Shown one piece after another: positions 1 through 11,040 of a stretch of DNA of 64,000 bases (position 1 is its first letter; every line of letters begins with the position of its first letter). Source of the stretch: Bedellia somnulentella (lineage: Eukaryota; Arthropoda; Insecta; Lepidoptera; Bedelliidae); contig OY755181.1 in NCBI GenBank assembly GCA_963576735.1, positions 4,092,001 to 4,156,000 on the forward strand. The letters run 5' to 3'. The notes beneath the pieces are model-generated. The model saw only the letters and a program-made list of their open reading frames with translations, was not told where the DNA came from and did not search any database. The translations under genes were made by a program, and so were the position numbers.

Positions 1-475
1 CTATAAATTAGTTTATTTTGATATAATCAAAATTATTTCTTTGATCATGTTTTTTGTAATTCTAACCAAATCACCTTAGATTTATTGACCTCACCATCTA
101 AGGCTCTCATCTCATCATCATTTCTTGAGACAAGAGAAAGATATTTTGAATTTGATTTGTATTAAAGAGTGTTTCTATTCTATTCTTCTATTCTTCAAAA
201 TCGATTACGAAAAATGATTTCAAATGTGAGTCAAAAGTGATTAAAACTCAATCAAACTGTATTGAAACTTTACCACCGAGCTAGGTGTTTGTCTCTATGC
301 AATTGTCTTTGTTGAGGTAACTTTCACAGTCAATTCTACAGTTTTGAACTGTAGGTTACTTCAGGAAATATAACATACTACCACAGTTCTAATTAATTTA
401 CTATAATAATAAAAATGAACACTAATATAAAGCCGGTGAGAACAATATAATTAAATATGTTCGACTCAAACTCAA
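1..475. other. AT-rich DNA without recognisable feature
   Basis: No open reading frame of note, no repeat end and no tRNA-like element were recognised here. The sequence is AT-rich and ends where the first SINE-A begins. Confidence 0.5.
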
Positions 476-797
476 ACGTTCGCATCGTATATCCCCGAAG
501 GAGTTGGCAGAAGTACTAATACTTCAGAACACCACGTGAATAATATTGTCATCTGCTGATGTACCCACGTTTTGCTTAGACAGTGTACTCACGTGGTAGA
601 TTGCAGGCCTATTGCCGTTTTTGTACAAATACACTATCGCATAACTAAACTTAGCCATATGTTTTCTCTCACCGTTAATAGCCATGATAAATTAACCATA
701 CTTATGACTTTAAAAAAAAAAAAGTGTAGGCCCGACCCGAGATTTGAACCCTAATCGTCTGTACGATACGCTTATGAGCTATCAGGGTTGTTATACC
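476..797 (-). repeat. SINE-A copy, diverged, nearly full length
   Basis: On the minus strand the copy reads from a tRNA-like head (box B remnant in GGTTCAAATCTCGGG, plus-strand positions about 725-755) through the central TCACGTGG/GTACACTGTC block to the CCCC-loop-GGG end near 490. A 12-A run interrupts it at about 712-723. It is an old copy with many substitutions. The call rests on colinearity with the better copies at 16,168 and 45,121. Confidence 0.8.
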
Positions 798-837
798 TAG
801 GCTGAAATTACAATCTCACTCATACTGTTACTATTTT

Positions 838-1086
838 GCTGTGTAGTGTCGGCATAGAATAACACTACCCCATTTCTTCCGGTGGGTGTACGTAAGAGGC
901 GACTAACAGATTTGGAGCTTTTAAGGTATTTTTGGGCGATGTGGTTGGAGGCCCATCACCGAAAACCTTTATTTTACCATCTTTTCCCCACTAAAAATTC
1001 CAAACGTGGCTCAGGAATTTCCAATTCCTTAGCTCTGGCTACCCTTTCTAGGGATTTATAGCCGTGAGCATATGTATGTATGTATG
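838..1086 (+). repeat. SINE-B copy, full length
   Basis: It starts at the family 5' end (GTGTAGTGTCGGCATAGAAT) and runs through the conserved GGGCGATG, GGAGGCCCATCACC and CTCTGGCTACCC blocks to the tail GCCGTGAGCATATG(TATG)n. A weak box-B-like string sits where other copies read GGTTGGAGACC, one base from the GGTTCGANNCC consensus. No tRNA cloverleaf is evident, so the origin of the head is unknown. Confidence 0.85.
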
Positions 1087-1350
1087 TTTGTAACTATTTT
1101 CTGTAGGGTAAATTTTTTTTCAATTTAAAATATATTTATTCCGTAAAAAATTCAAAGATAAAAGCATTGATCAGACAAAACCGATCAAAGAGGATATTGA
1201 AAAATTCAAATTACCTTTCTCCATATTTTCTACAAAACATTGTTAATCTAGACTTTATCCGCGTAGCTGGTCTTGATTTCGTAGAAGGCCTTAATTTAAA
1301 ATACAATGATAAAAAGGCTTTGGTATATATTGTAGCATTTTGATTTTATA

Positions 1351-1488
1351 ACATAACATAACAAAACATAAACGTTCACGCCGAATATCCCCGAAGGGGT
1401 TGGCAGAGGTACTAATACTTCTGAACATCACGTGACTTTGTCACCTGGTGTTCACAGTACCCACGTTTTGGATGGACAGTGTACTCAC
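1351..1488 (-). repeat. SINE-A, 5'-truncated, with perfect 12-bp target duplication
   Basis: Only the 3' part of SINE-A is present, ending in (TTATG)n on the minus strand. It is flanked by TTTGATTTTATA at 1339-1350 and again at 1489-1500. The perfect duplication and 5' truncation are the signature of target-primed reverse transcription, so this is a direct record of LINE-driven SINE-A mobility. Confidence 0.95.
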
Positions 1489-1500
1489 TTTGATTTTATA

Positions 1501-2225
1501 TGCTGATATTATAAAGCTAACGAATATTTTGGTTTGTGCGAAACCAATGAGAAAAAAATATTCAATTTTAGACACCTACATTATGAGAACGGTTTTTTAT
1601 AATCACGCTCAAACCAAATTGAGCAGAGTAGCAATGATAAATATTGAACAATTGAGACCTTCCATTAGACAACTTTACCTTTACGCATTCATATATTGTC
1701 AGTTTTTTTTCCTATTTGTCCCTCGGGAATATGTACAAGCACACATCATTATTATGTAGAAACTAAGATTCAGCAATTTGTTAATGTATATAAACCGCTT
1801 TATTAGTCATTTAAGTTTAGTTCAATACAAGAAATCATACCATACTCTTGTCGTTTTATTAACAAAATGTAATATCAAGTATCTTGTACAGGACACAAGA
1901 CCTTGTACACAGATAGTAAATCAAATTTAAAGTTGCAAGGGTCAAATAAAATAAATCATATAGGTAAAAAAGAAATCTTTTTAAAATTAAGGTGCGAAGA
2001 TAGTAAGGAACGTGCTCGATGCGAGAATGAAAATAAAACCCAGTTGACAATATTGGATGAAAATTAAATCCAGTGACCTGAAAACAGTATATGGTTTAAA
2101 AAAGAAAAATTGCCTTTGAACACCCGGACTTTAAATTTTCGCAGCAACATTTTCACATATTTATTTTCTGGCTTAGGGTATAGCTGAAACGACATTTTAA
2201 GGATATTGTTGTAATTATAATATAG
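1501..2225. other. AT-rich stretch, nothing recognised
   Basis: Short frames of 60-100 codons occur on both strands but show no domain, no codon bias and no splice context. No repeat family used elsewhere in the window is visible. Confidence 0.4.
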
Positions 2226-2335
2226 TTGACGTCGTGTCTCATCTCTGAACCGCGCCTTTTATTCAGATGAAGGTTCAAATCCCGGGTCGGGCCTTCACTA
2301 ATTTATCTTTTCTAAAGTCATATGTTGTAGGTTTA
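2226..2335 (+). repeat. SINE-A head fragment
   Basis: A tRNA-derived head with box B GGTTCAAATCCCGGG followed by the SINE-A-specific TCGGGCC and TAAAGTCATATG blocks. The copy stops at an AT-rich stretch. The SINE-A tail fragment at 2920 could be the other half of the same old insertion. Confidence 0.75.
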
Positions 2336-2499
2336 ATTAGAAAGAAAGAAATATGTATATTTTTTTTTTATATATATAAATTACTTAATATTAAATATAA
2401 AAGATAACACGCTAAAAACCATCTTTGTACAAACATTTTAATTAATTATATTAATCCTAAATATTTTGCATTACTGCAATAGCGAATTGATGCTAACTC

Positions 2500-2822
2500 A
2501 GCGCTAGGTTGAGAACTGTTTGAATCCCGACACAGACTTTAGTCAATACCATCGTAAAGTGACAAAACAGGCATCACAAATATATATATCTTTATACAGA
2601 TACGACTTTGTAATAATATCAATACTAAATTTTTTTTTGGCCTTGTTATGTGCATCTACACAAATAATTAATTTTATCGATCTCACCTTCCAAAAGTTGT
2701 CTGGAAGAAATCGCTTTTAGCGATAAGACCGCCATTGTACTTCACTGTAAACTGTTTGATTATATTATTATTTTTGTAAATTTGTGTTGGATGTGCAATA
2801 AAGAGTTATTCTATTTTATTCT
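2500..2822 (+). repeat. LINE 3' untranslated relic ending in AATAAAG
   Basis: The segment around 2695-2820 (TTGTCTGGAAGAAATCGC, then TTAGCGATAAG, then TGTGCAATAAAG) resembles a 3' end that I recall from lepidopteran LINEs with a GCAATAAAG terminus. The hairpin AATCGCTTTTAGCGAT lies in it. No coding part remains. Family assignment is from memory and tentative. Confidence 0.5.
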
Positions 2823-2919
2823 AAATATATTTTAAATAAATATACAGCAAAAAGTAAACACATATGTGAAAAAAATAACGATAACAGATAAACAAGACGA
2901 AAACTCGGTTGTTTATTAC

Positions 2920-3085
2920 AAATGTTAATGATATGGGAAAACATCGTGAGGACATACATGCCTAAAAGTACAACTTACACGTGGGTACAAAACATAGGTA
3001 CTCTGAATACCAGGGGACAATGTCACGCGATGTTCAGATATATTGGTACCTCTGCCACCCCTTCGGGGATATACGGCGTGAACTA
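2920..3085 (+). repeat. SINE-A tail fragment with internal deletion
   Basis: It carries the GGGAAAACATCGTGAGGA block, then the GTGGGTAC...GTCACGCGATGTTCAGA block and the terminal CCCCTTCGGGGATATACGG hairpin and GGCGTGAA end. About 60 bp of the family centre is missing. Confidence 0.8.
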
Positions 3086-3089
3086 ATAT

Positions 3090-4625
3090 ATTTTCATACA
3101 TTTTCATTTAGTTATTTAATGCTTTTAAATTTGTGAGATGATTAATTTTACATAATTTTTATTACTAAGAAAATTGCCATCGGTTTTGCCTACTCTCCGA
3201 AGTACGAAAATATCTTTACTATCGGATGCTAAGCCTTAATTTTTTTGGAAATGAGTTAATCCTTGCAAGTTCATTTTACAATCCTACCTACCGAGAATCT
3301 ATCCCAAAACCTCTGGATCAACTAGACCGTTTCGCTAGACCACGGAGGCAGTTTATGTTTATATAGTTTATACATTCAAATCATCACAATTTCATTTCCC
3401 CGATGTCATAAAATCATGAAAGTTTAGACCAGCTAAAGTGCTATCAAATCAATATACTTTAGAATACTTAATAGAAAACACGGACCTTACGAAAAACGGA
3501 CTTTTAAAAACTCACCTATTCTTTTGAGTTATTATTATTTGTCTATGAAACTAACATAACTCCAAAAGGGATATTCTGCATTTTTAAATAATATACCTAT
3601 AAATACTTCAGAAAATTTTAGAAATTAAAGGGAAAAAAATGGTTATATAGAATCTGTAGGGTAGGTTACCCTACAAGTTCCTTATTTCGCCTTGTAATAC
3701 CAGACACCCACGGTAAACCCTTGTTGGTTTAATGTTTTTCACATGCTACTTGTTAATACAAGCAATCACGTACGAGTAATTACCATCATCATCAATAATA
3801 CTAATAAATAATGAGGTTTTCATGAACAAAACATTCTTATCGTGAATAATTTCTCACCTTTATGCTCAAGTGACTGTAAATTTAATTAAGACCCAGCTTC
3901 TCTTGAGTAGTGTTATTTTTTAAATATCTAAGGGTTGGTAACTGCTCACTTTAACTCACCTCAAATTTAACGTGATGGTATATATTTTAAGTTTTTCCTA
4001 TAGTATTTAGGATTAATTTAATTAATCCTCAATACTGTAGGAAAAACTAATATTATTATAATCGGTGAAGTAGTTTTCCAGCTTATTAATTACAGACAAA
4101 AAAACAGATTTTTCCTCTTTATAATAAACAATAAATATATTCCATCTACATTATAAATCTATAACAAGAGATCTACGAATGCTTATATGTCAGTGAACAC
4201 AACATATAACCCAGTTAGGTTGAGTTTTCCGTTTCAAAAGAGTTTATGATGAGAAGCGAGTGGACTCCAAACTTGGTAGTGGTCAATCAGATATCATTGA
4301 AAAACTTTTTAGGAACTACGCAAAGTTTTTCTGAGCAAAATTCGATTTGTAGAGTTGATAGACTCTCCGGCAACATATTGAGTAGTTTTCTAATTTTATT
4401 TGGCACTTTCTGCTTTCGAAAAATACTCGTGTAGAATTTGAGATCAAGATCACTTACATAGTATTACAATCAACGGACAGAAAAAACTGACTACAAAGTA
4501 TATTTATATAGTAAAGGCAGCAATAAATAGTTTTTTAAATAATATTTCTTACCTATACGCCTTTAAATCTTGAAATGATGTAGCCTGGGCTTTAAGTCCA
4601 ATTTAAGTATCAGCCAGTTTTGGAA
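3090..4625. other. Long stretch without recognised gene or family repeat
   Basis: Apart from the hairpin at 3990-4048 and a short TGAGGTTTTCATGAACAAA match (3811-3829) to the end of the inverted-repeat element described at 34,375, nothing could be assigned. Reading frames are short and AT-rich. Confidence 0.4.
3990..4048. repeat. 59-bp near-perfect hairpin
   Basis: Arms 3990-4017 and 4021-4048 are complementary over 28 bp with two mismatches, around a 3-nt centre. The arms read AGTTTTTCCTATAGTATT and continue TAGGATTAAT. It could be a tiny foldback element or a transcribed hairpin; nothing else marks it. Confidence 0.75.
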
Positions 4626-4628
4626 GAT

Positions 4629-4880
4629 AACATACATACATACATACATATGCTAACGGCTACAAATCCCTAAAAGGGGTAGCCAGAGCCGGGGAATAAG
4701 AAATTCCTCAGCCACTTTTGGAAGTTGTGTGGGGACAATAAGGTGAAACAAAGGTTATTGATGATGGGTCTCCAACCGCATCGCCCAAAAATCCCTTAAG
4801 AGCCCCAATACCATTAGTCGCCTCTTACGTACACCCACCGGAAGAAATGGGGTAGTGCTATTCTAAGCTGACACTGCACA
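4629..4880 (-). repeat. SINE-B copy, full length
   Basis: Complete copy on the minus strand: (CATA)n at 4631-4650, CCCTAAAAGGGG end hairpin, GATGGGTCTCCAACCGCATCG core, then the reversed family start AGCTGACACTGCACAGC. It belongs to the subtype with TTCCGGTGGGTGTACG. Confidence 0.85.
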
Positions 4881-5099
4881 GCGTACTTAGCGTTACTTAG
4901 CGTAAAGATAATTTTGTCATTTAAGCGATTTCTTGATAACGGGTTTCCAGCTAAATTACAACGTTACCTAAAAAAGCACCAATTCCCTTGGATGCCTCAT
5001 ACGACAAACGTAGAGATTGGGTATAGTTTTCACATTGTTTTGTCTTAGCCGACTATGCTCAGCAATCTGAAGCGACACCAAACTGTAATTCCCAAAAAA

Positions 5100-5235
5100 T
5101 GTGTAGACAGAAATTGAAAGAATATTTATTTTACCACATTTGGACTTAGAGTTGAAAAGATTGTGAAATAAAAAATGACCAGTGATGGGTCTCATGCCAT
5201 AACATCCTACAATAGCTTGAAAAGCCAATCATTCT
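5100..5235 (-). repeat. Decayed SINE-B fragment
   Basis: Scattered SINE-B blocks (GAAAAGATTGTGAAATAAA, GATGGGTCTCATGCC, TTGAAAAGCC) occur in family order on the minus strand, with heavy divergence. A further degenerate stretch at about 4975-5060 may be related. Confidence 0.4.
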
Positions 5236-5353
5236 ACAATGTTTCGTCCACTAATTCTTCTAAATGTAACAAAAATATTTCGAATTCTGAAATTCTGGCA
5301 AAGGTATAAACCTTTTACTAACCGAGCTCTTAGAAGAACAGGATTCATCATAT

Positions 5354-5554
5354 TTATAATTGAAACAACTATTGATTTTCGGATATTTTAATCGCGTGTT
5401 ATTACATTATTTTTCCTATTATATTAAATTAACATTATATTACAGTCTTCCCGTGACCATAATAACTGAAAAGTTTTCGAAACGTCGGGCTTTAAAAATA
5501 ATGTAATATCACGCGATTAAAATATCCGAAAATCAATAGTTGTTTCAATTATAA
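5354..5554. mobile_element. 201-bp inverted-repeat (MITE-like) element
   Basis: Arms 5354-5414 and 5494-5554 are complementary over 61 bp with one mismatch; they contain TTGATTTTCGGATATTTTAA and CGCGTGTTATTACATTATT. The 79-bp centre holds GAAACGTCGGGCTT. A single arm recurs at 24,225-24,290. No clear target duplication was found, so the superfamily is open. Confidence 0.8.
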
Positions 5555-5987
5555 TGTGCAATCGTGAAAATCTTAGAGAATACTATGTTCATCATATTTG
5601 TTTTGAAACAAAAAGTTTATATATGATTTACCATCAACCTACTAAAAGTTCGGATGATATGATGTGGTTTCTCGGAAAACTTCTGATATTCATCTAATCT
5701 GTTAAATCTTGCAGAAATTTTACATTCAGCTTTTGTGTTCGAACTTTATATGGCTTTTGTTGCGAGTTCCGATATGAATAATAGTATAAGCAGTTTGGCT
5801 CTTTGATACCAAGTAAATGGGCAATTGAAAATATATTTATTGCGTTTCTGAAACACATAACTTTAAATGTACAGAAATAAATAACACTTAAACATATACC
5901 TTGTTGGGATTTATAAGTGAGTATATGTGAGTATTTTAATATGAAAAAATACACTTTGTGTACACCTATAATTTTTTCATTTATACA

Positions 5988-6115
5988 TGTAGGATATACT
6001 CATGCCGTTAGTTCCCATTGCGGTAGGCAGAGACTACCGATCGTCACTATGTACGATCCAGTATCAATATTTTCATACATGCTCTTTTATTATTCTTACT
6101 TCGGACTCATTTTTA
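5988..6115 (-). repeat. LINE-C 3' fragment, decayed
   Basis: On the minus strand it reads GTCCGAAGTAAGAATAATAAA, AGAGCATGTATGAAAA, GGATCGTACATAG, GTCTCTGCCTACC and the end GGCATGAGTATAT, matching the last part of LINE-C with small deletions. Confidence 0.75.
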
Positions 6116-6334
6116 AGTTACGAGTTAACACTCAGATCATATACTAGTTTTTATATTAAATGTAATATTAAAACTTTTATGCGGCACTATCTGAACCGCA
6201 TTTAGAAATATTGTTGTGAACTATAAATAAACAATTTTGAAGGCGGCCGGAGCAGCCTTTAACGCAAAAACCTTGAATTTAAAGGGCGGTAAGCCAGAAA
6301 CCAATACTTCAATTTTGCGCAAATTGTTATTTTT

Positions 6335-6490
6335 AACTCTAAATATCCGAATTGTTATTTTTGTTTTGTTAAAGCATGAATTTTTTATGCAAATTTTTTT
6401 TGAACAAATTAATATTTATCTTCGCTTTTGCACATTTTTTTTAATGCTAAATATCCAAATTGTTATTTTTTAATTGTGTTTGAGCATGAA
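6335..6490. repeat. Imperfect direct repeat of about 42 bp
   Basis: The string CTAAATATCCGAATTGTTAT followed by an AGCATGAA end (about 6341-6382) recurs with a few changes at about 6448-6490. The surrounding 6230-6550 is AT-rich and otherwise unassigned. Confidence 0.5.
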
Positions 6491-6910
6491 ACAATATTGT
6501 TTCCAATTTTTATGCTGTGCAAATAAATATTATTGATATTTAGTCAATATGTGATTAATTCTCTATTCTAATTCATTTTTTATACTCCGGTTGATATTTT
6601 TATACAAGTCATGTTTATTAAAATACTATTTACCTCCCTTTCCACACAATTAATATTTACCAATAAAATGTTTCATTGCAATGGAAAGAAAAACAAAACT
6701 CTCAGCCATTTGACGTAACCTATTAGCCGCGTTATTGTTTTCTTTGGAAAGCAAATCATTTCTAATTGCAAGAAATATTATGAAACTCGTAAACATTGCA
6801 AACAAATTATGAAACACTGTTCGTTTAGTTTTACAATACATTTACAATACACAGCCCATTTTTCCTGGTTCTGAACAAATAAAAAGATTATTCCAAAAGT
6901 AAAATATTTT

Positions 6911-7144
6911 ACATACATAAATACATACATAAATACATATACCCAACGCTAGGAATACCACGTACACATAGCCAGAGCTATAGAATAAGAAAATCCTCAG
7001 CTACTCTTGAAAGTTGAATGAGAAAAAATTATAAATAAAGGTTGCTGCTCATGTATCTCGAACCGTATTGCCCATAAATCACTTAAAAGCCCAAAGCATG
7101 GGTAGAATTAGATTAGTACGTGTCTAAGCCGACTCAATACAGCT
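6911..7144 (-). repeat. SINE-B copy, old
   Basis: Minus-strand copy with the CATA/CATAAATA tail at 6913-6945, then AGCCAGAGCTATAGAATAAG, the AAATAAAGGTTG block and a degraded 5' end near 7140. More diverged than the copies at 4629 and 30,352. Confidence 0.7.
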
Positions 7145-7270
7145 ACTTTTTTTTTTAATACCGACAGAAATAGCTCACAGCATTAGTAAACTTCCCAATA
7201 CTATTAGGATGATAAATTCAACAATATTGAATATTCTTTGTTAGTTATTTACGCAAGCTATCAAGTTACA

Positions 7271-7384
7271 ATTCTTTATTTTACAATCTTTTCCCCCCTT
7301 CAATTCCAAAGGGGTTAAAGAATATTCACATTTTAAGCTCCTCTTTGGGATTTTTAGACGTGAGTATATGTACATACAGACATA
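7271..7384 (+). repeat. SINE-B 3' half, tail-to-tail with the next copy
   Basis: The 3' half of SINE-B ends GACGTGAGTATATGTACATA and runs directly into the (reversed) tail of the next copy at 7385, forming a head-out inverted pair. Confidence 0.7.
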
Positions 7385-7510
7385 AATATACTCACGGCCA
7401 TAAATCCCAAGAAGGAGTAGCTAGAGTTTGGAGCTAGAAAGTCCTCAGCCACATTTGGAAATTGACAGGGCACCAGATGGCAGAAATAAACTATCGTTGT
7501 AGAAATAAAG
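7385..7510 (-). repeat. SINE-B 3' half, inverted partner
   Basis: Reversed tail ATATACTCACGGCCATAAAT, then AGAAGGAGTAGCTAGAG and the TCAGCCACATTTGGAAATTG block. It is truncated before the family core. Confidence 0.75.
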
Positions 7511-7762
7511 CTCCGTACCTTGAGTGTATGTATTCTATTGAGGTAAACATAGAATATTGAAAGACATTTTTCAATTCCGAACAACCTCTCTCGCCTCCCT
7601 CAAATTCATTATTTCGATCATACATGCTATTTTATTCTTTTCAATTAGGATTTCCGCTTTTGTTAAACCGTTGTCTATCTGCTCTTCAAATATCTTGGCT
7701 TTTCCTCTATAAACAAGACCTATGGCTCTATATATGTCTTAATAAAATGAATTATATTACTG

Positions 7763-8077
7763 TATACTTGAATTCTCTGAAATGTGCTTTTGATTACTTA
7801 TAAATAGGTATATCGGTGTTATAATGGATCCTTTACAGATATTAATGTCCAATTAAATAAAGTTAAAGTAAAAAAAACTAAACAACACGCTTTTAAAGCA
7901 CATCAATCTCAATATGAAATATACTTGAATTCTCTGAAATGTGATTTTGATTACTTATAAATAGGTATATCGGTTGTATAAAGGAGCCTTTACAGATATT
8001 AATGTCCAATTAAGTAAAGTTAAAGTAAAAAAAAACTAAACAACACGCTTTTAAAGCACATCAATCTAAATATGAAA
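7763..8077. repeat. Tandem duplication, two ~157-bp units
   Basis: The unit beginning TATACTTGAATTCTCTGAAA at 7763 repeats at 7920 with only a handful of differences, ending in each unit near AAAGCACATCAATCT. The high identity implies a recent duplication. No coding potential was seen. Confidence 0.9.
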
Positions 8078-8094
8078 AATAATTCCTAATATAA

Positions 8095-8495
8095 GCTGAA
8101 AACGGTAATGAACAAAAAAAGCTTTTAAAATACTGGTATTATTGTGAAAAAGCGTGGGGCTCTCTGTGCCATATATTTCGTTTTAAAAACAAAGAAAATG
8201 TTTTTAGTTTTAAGTTAGTTTTTTTATTTAATCTATATTTTATTTTTAACTTTTTAGTACTGAAATATTTGAAATTATTAAATCCTGGCGACCCTTATCA
8301 ATAGCGGAATGAACATATGAAATTATTATATCGTCCCTGGTTCTCGATAAGTGTTCAAATTTTGAATTCAATCGGTCCGTTTAAAGTGGGTCAAAATCGA
8401 GTTTCAAGGAGTCGTTTACATACATACAGACATACATACATACCTACATACATACAGGTGAAGCTAATATAAGCATGTTTAAAAAAAAACTTTGC
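8095..8495 (+). repeat. Dispersed-element tail with (CATA)n
   Basis: Blocks AAGCGTGGGGCTCTCTGTGC, AATCCTGGCGACCC, AAAGTGGGTCAAAATCGAG and AAGGAGTCG, then a CATA-rich microsatellite at 8418-8456 and AGGTGAAGCTAATATAAGC. I recall this set of blocks as a widespread lepidopteran repeat but cannot name its superfamily. Confidence 0.5.
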
Positions 8496-8791
8496 AGCCC
8501 AACCGGCAATCATTGTCCCTGTTGCTAAATCTTTAGATTCAAAATATATTCATTTTCAGAAATCATATCTGTGTTTCATTTATCAAATCCATGAACAGTA
8601 ATATAAAACGTTGGAAGGCAGCCTACGGCTTAGTTACATTTAATGATGTGCCTTTGCGAAGGATTACCCCTTTATCAAATAGGTGCATTGTCCTGTCAAA
8701 AAGCGGTTATCCCGGATACAAATGTCAAATAATGTTTGTAAGATGTAGCACTACTTAATACTATTTGGATATATTATACTGCCATGTTTAC

Positions 8792-8968
8792 ATAACATAA
8801 CATAAACATAACATAAACGTTCACGCCGAATATCCCCGAAGGGGTTGGCAGAGGTACTAATACTTCTGAACATCACGTGACTTTGTCACCTGGTGTTCAG
8901 AGTACCCACGTTTTGCATGGACAGTGTACTCACGTGATAGGGGGCAGGCCTATCGCCGTTTTTTACCA
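8792..8968 (-). repeat. SINE-A, 5'-truncated, with perfect 12-bp target duplication
   Basis: The copy ends in (TTATG)n on the minus strand and is truncated after the GCCTATCGCC block. It is flanked by TGCCATGTTTAC at 8780-8791 and 8969-8980. A low level of divergence suggests a young insertion. Confidence 0.95.
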
Positions 8969-8980
8969 TGCCATGTTTAC

Positions 8981-9900
8981 CTTGTAATAAAATATTATGT
9001 GAGAACACCATAGAGTTTAAAATACTATAAATATTTGGAGTATGTAATCATAATATCAATATAAGTTGAAAAAAAAATATAACTATTTAATTCAAACATG
9101 AATTTATATAAATCCTCGGTAAGTACAATATTGGTTTACTCAAAATATTAATGGTATTAAAACAACATTCACTTTATGCAAATTGAACGTATTTATTCCA
9201 AATGCAGTATTTCATGATTCACATGCTCAAATTTGAAAATCAAACACTGTTTCTTACCAAATATTTTATAATATTACATTAACTTATAAACTTCAGGCGA
9301 AACGCTATGATAAAATATTTGAATTAAAATAGTTTTGCGCTGAATTTTATTTGATTACTCAACTAAACACCACTAACATATATTAGCCGTAACACATAGC
9401 CGCATTTGTAATGCAAAGTGCACTAAAGACGTACTTTTATTTTCGTCACGTGGTAATAGCCTCACTGTATGTTCGAAAATGACATTCTATCATATCATTG
9501 TTTAAAATCCCTTTGTGCACTTGTTGTCTGTGAAAAGCGGAGTGATAAAACTGGCCGAACAATAACTTGTTATATTTCTGATAAAATTAAGTTACCTTCG
9601 TATGAAACGAACGCTTCTCTTTTTTAACCCTCGTTCGCCTTTGTAACCGGGCAACAAAAAACCCTCGATTTATTTTCAGCTAATAGTCGGCGTTTTGCCT
9701 TTATTAACATTTCACATTGAGTTCAGTTTGATATACATTTTCATTAAATCAGCAGAGATATTTTACAGCATGCTTCTTGTTTAATATACTTATGTTTTAT
9801 AATACTGTAGCTTAAAAATTCAAGTAAATTAATTAAAAAAATAATAATAATAAAGTTAATTAATTTATCAATTCAAGCCAAAACAAGCCGAAAAAGAATA
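8981..9900. other. AT-rich stretch, nothing recognised
   Basis: No family repeat, reading frame or RNA-like structure was recognised between the SINE-A target duplication and the next SINE-B. Confidence 0.4.
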
Positions 9901-9904
9901 AATG

Positions 9905-10580
9905 GACATACATATACTATTTACATACATACATATACTTACGGCTTTTAATGCCTAGAAGAGATAGCCTGAGCTTAAGAATAAATTCTTCAGCGCCTTT
10001 TAGACGTTGAGTGGGGAAATGATTGTAAAATAAAGGTTGTTGGAGCTAATTCTTTAACCGCATCATCCAACTATCGCTTAAGGGCGTCCCCGGAAAAATA
10101 GGTTGATATTGATTGTTTGGAAATTCTATAAAGTCTGATTTGATGATATTGATATGACATGAATAAAATATATGTTGTTGATTAGTTCATGGTGTTAAAA
10201 TTTGATGTTTAACATTTTAATAATTTGTTAAAAAATATGATGAAAAAAATTGAATTGGAACATGCTTTGTTTTCATAAAAACCGTATAGGCTCCACTGGC
10301 ATAACATACATGTGAACTCATTATGTGTCTATATACGCGTAGCTTTAAGATCAGTAACTTTGATGTTTAACTTTTCATTTAAACATTATAGTTATTCAAT
10401 AAAACATAATAAACTACATTTATCCTGCGCGCGCGTTTTTTCCGTCCCTGTCACTCTCAGTAAATTTGACGTAAGAGTGAGCGCAATAGCTGCAAAATGC
10501 GGGGAGGCCCTTAATAAGCTCCAACACCCTAAATCACATCTCGCGACACCTGCGGGAAGAAATAGAATTGGGCAAGTAAA
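9905..10580 (-). repeat. SINE-B copy split by a TTAA element
   Basis: The 3' part of the minus-strand SINE-B occupies 9905-10077 (tail, TGAGTGGGGAAATGATTG block) and the 5' part 10515-10580 (AAGCTCCAACACCC, then ACACCTGCGGGAAGAAAT). The intervening 10,078-10,514 is a separate insertion flanked by TTAA, so the SINE-B is older than that insertion. Confidence 0.8.
10078..10514. mobile_element. piggyBac-like non-autonomous element with TTAA ends, copy 1
   Basis: The 437-bp segment (TTAA included) has inverted ends: TTAAGGGCGTCCCCGG on the left and, reading inward from the right, TTAAGGGCCTCCCCGC. The flanking TTAA duplication is the hallmark of piggyBac-type integration. A second copy in opposite orientation is at 28,838-29,257. 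No transposase is encoded. The host SINE-B is interrupted precisely at the TTAA. Confidence 0.8.
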
Positions 10581-10814
10581 ATATATTGTATAATTTGTAG
10601 CTATGGTTGATAACAGCTAATGTACTTTGTGACATTGTAAGTATGCACAATAATACAGTAGCAATCATATGAATGAGACACGTAAAAATCATCACAACAC
10701 AAACACGTGACACTCGATTTATGTTTTTACCATAGAGCTCGACCATTTCCGAAACTGAGTAATAAGACAATAGTTTACCAGCTGTCCCTATGTGGTTTAG
10801 GAGACATCATCTTC

Positions 10815-11040
10815 CATACCTATACCCACGGCTATCAATCCTAAAGAGGGAAAGCTCCGGAATAAGAAATTCCTCAGTGACTTTTGTATGTTGAGTGGAG
10901 TATCGATGTTAAAATAAAGGATGGGTGGTAATGGGTATCTTGCGACAACGCCCACAAAATATTTGTAGAGTCCTATAGGCCTAAGATGACGACCGCAGAA
11001 AGGAATAGATTAGTGCTAATTCTAATCTGTCGTACACAAA
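10815..11040 (-). repeat. SINE-B copy, old
   Basis: Minus-strand copy: CACGGCTATCAATCCTAAAG end, AGAAATTCCTCAGTGACTTT, GTAATGGGTATCTTGCGAC core and a degraded 5' end. The tail microsatellite is lost. Confidence 0.7.

Noticed and set aside
10312..10593. 93-codon frame
   Set aside because: It overlaps the piggyBac-like element and a SINE-B remnant and recurs, broken, in the second copy; not a gene.
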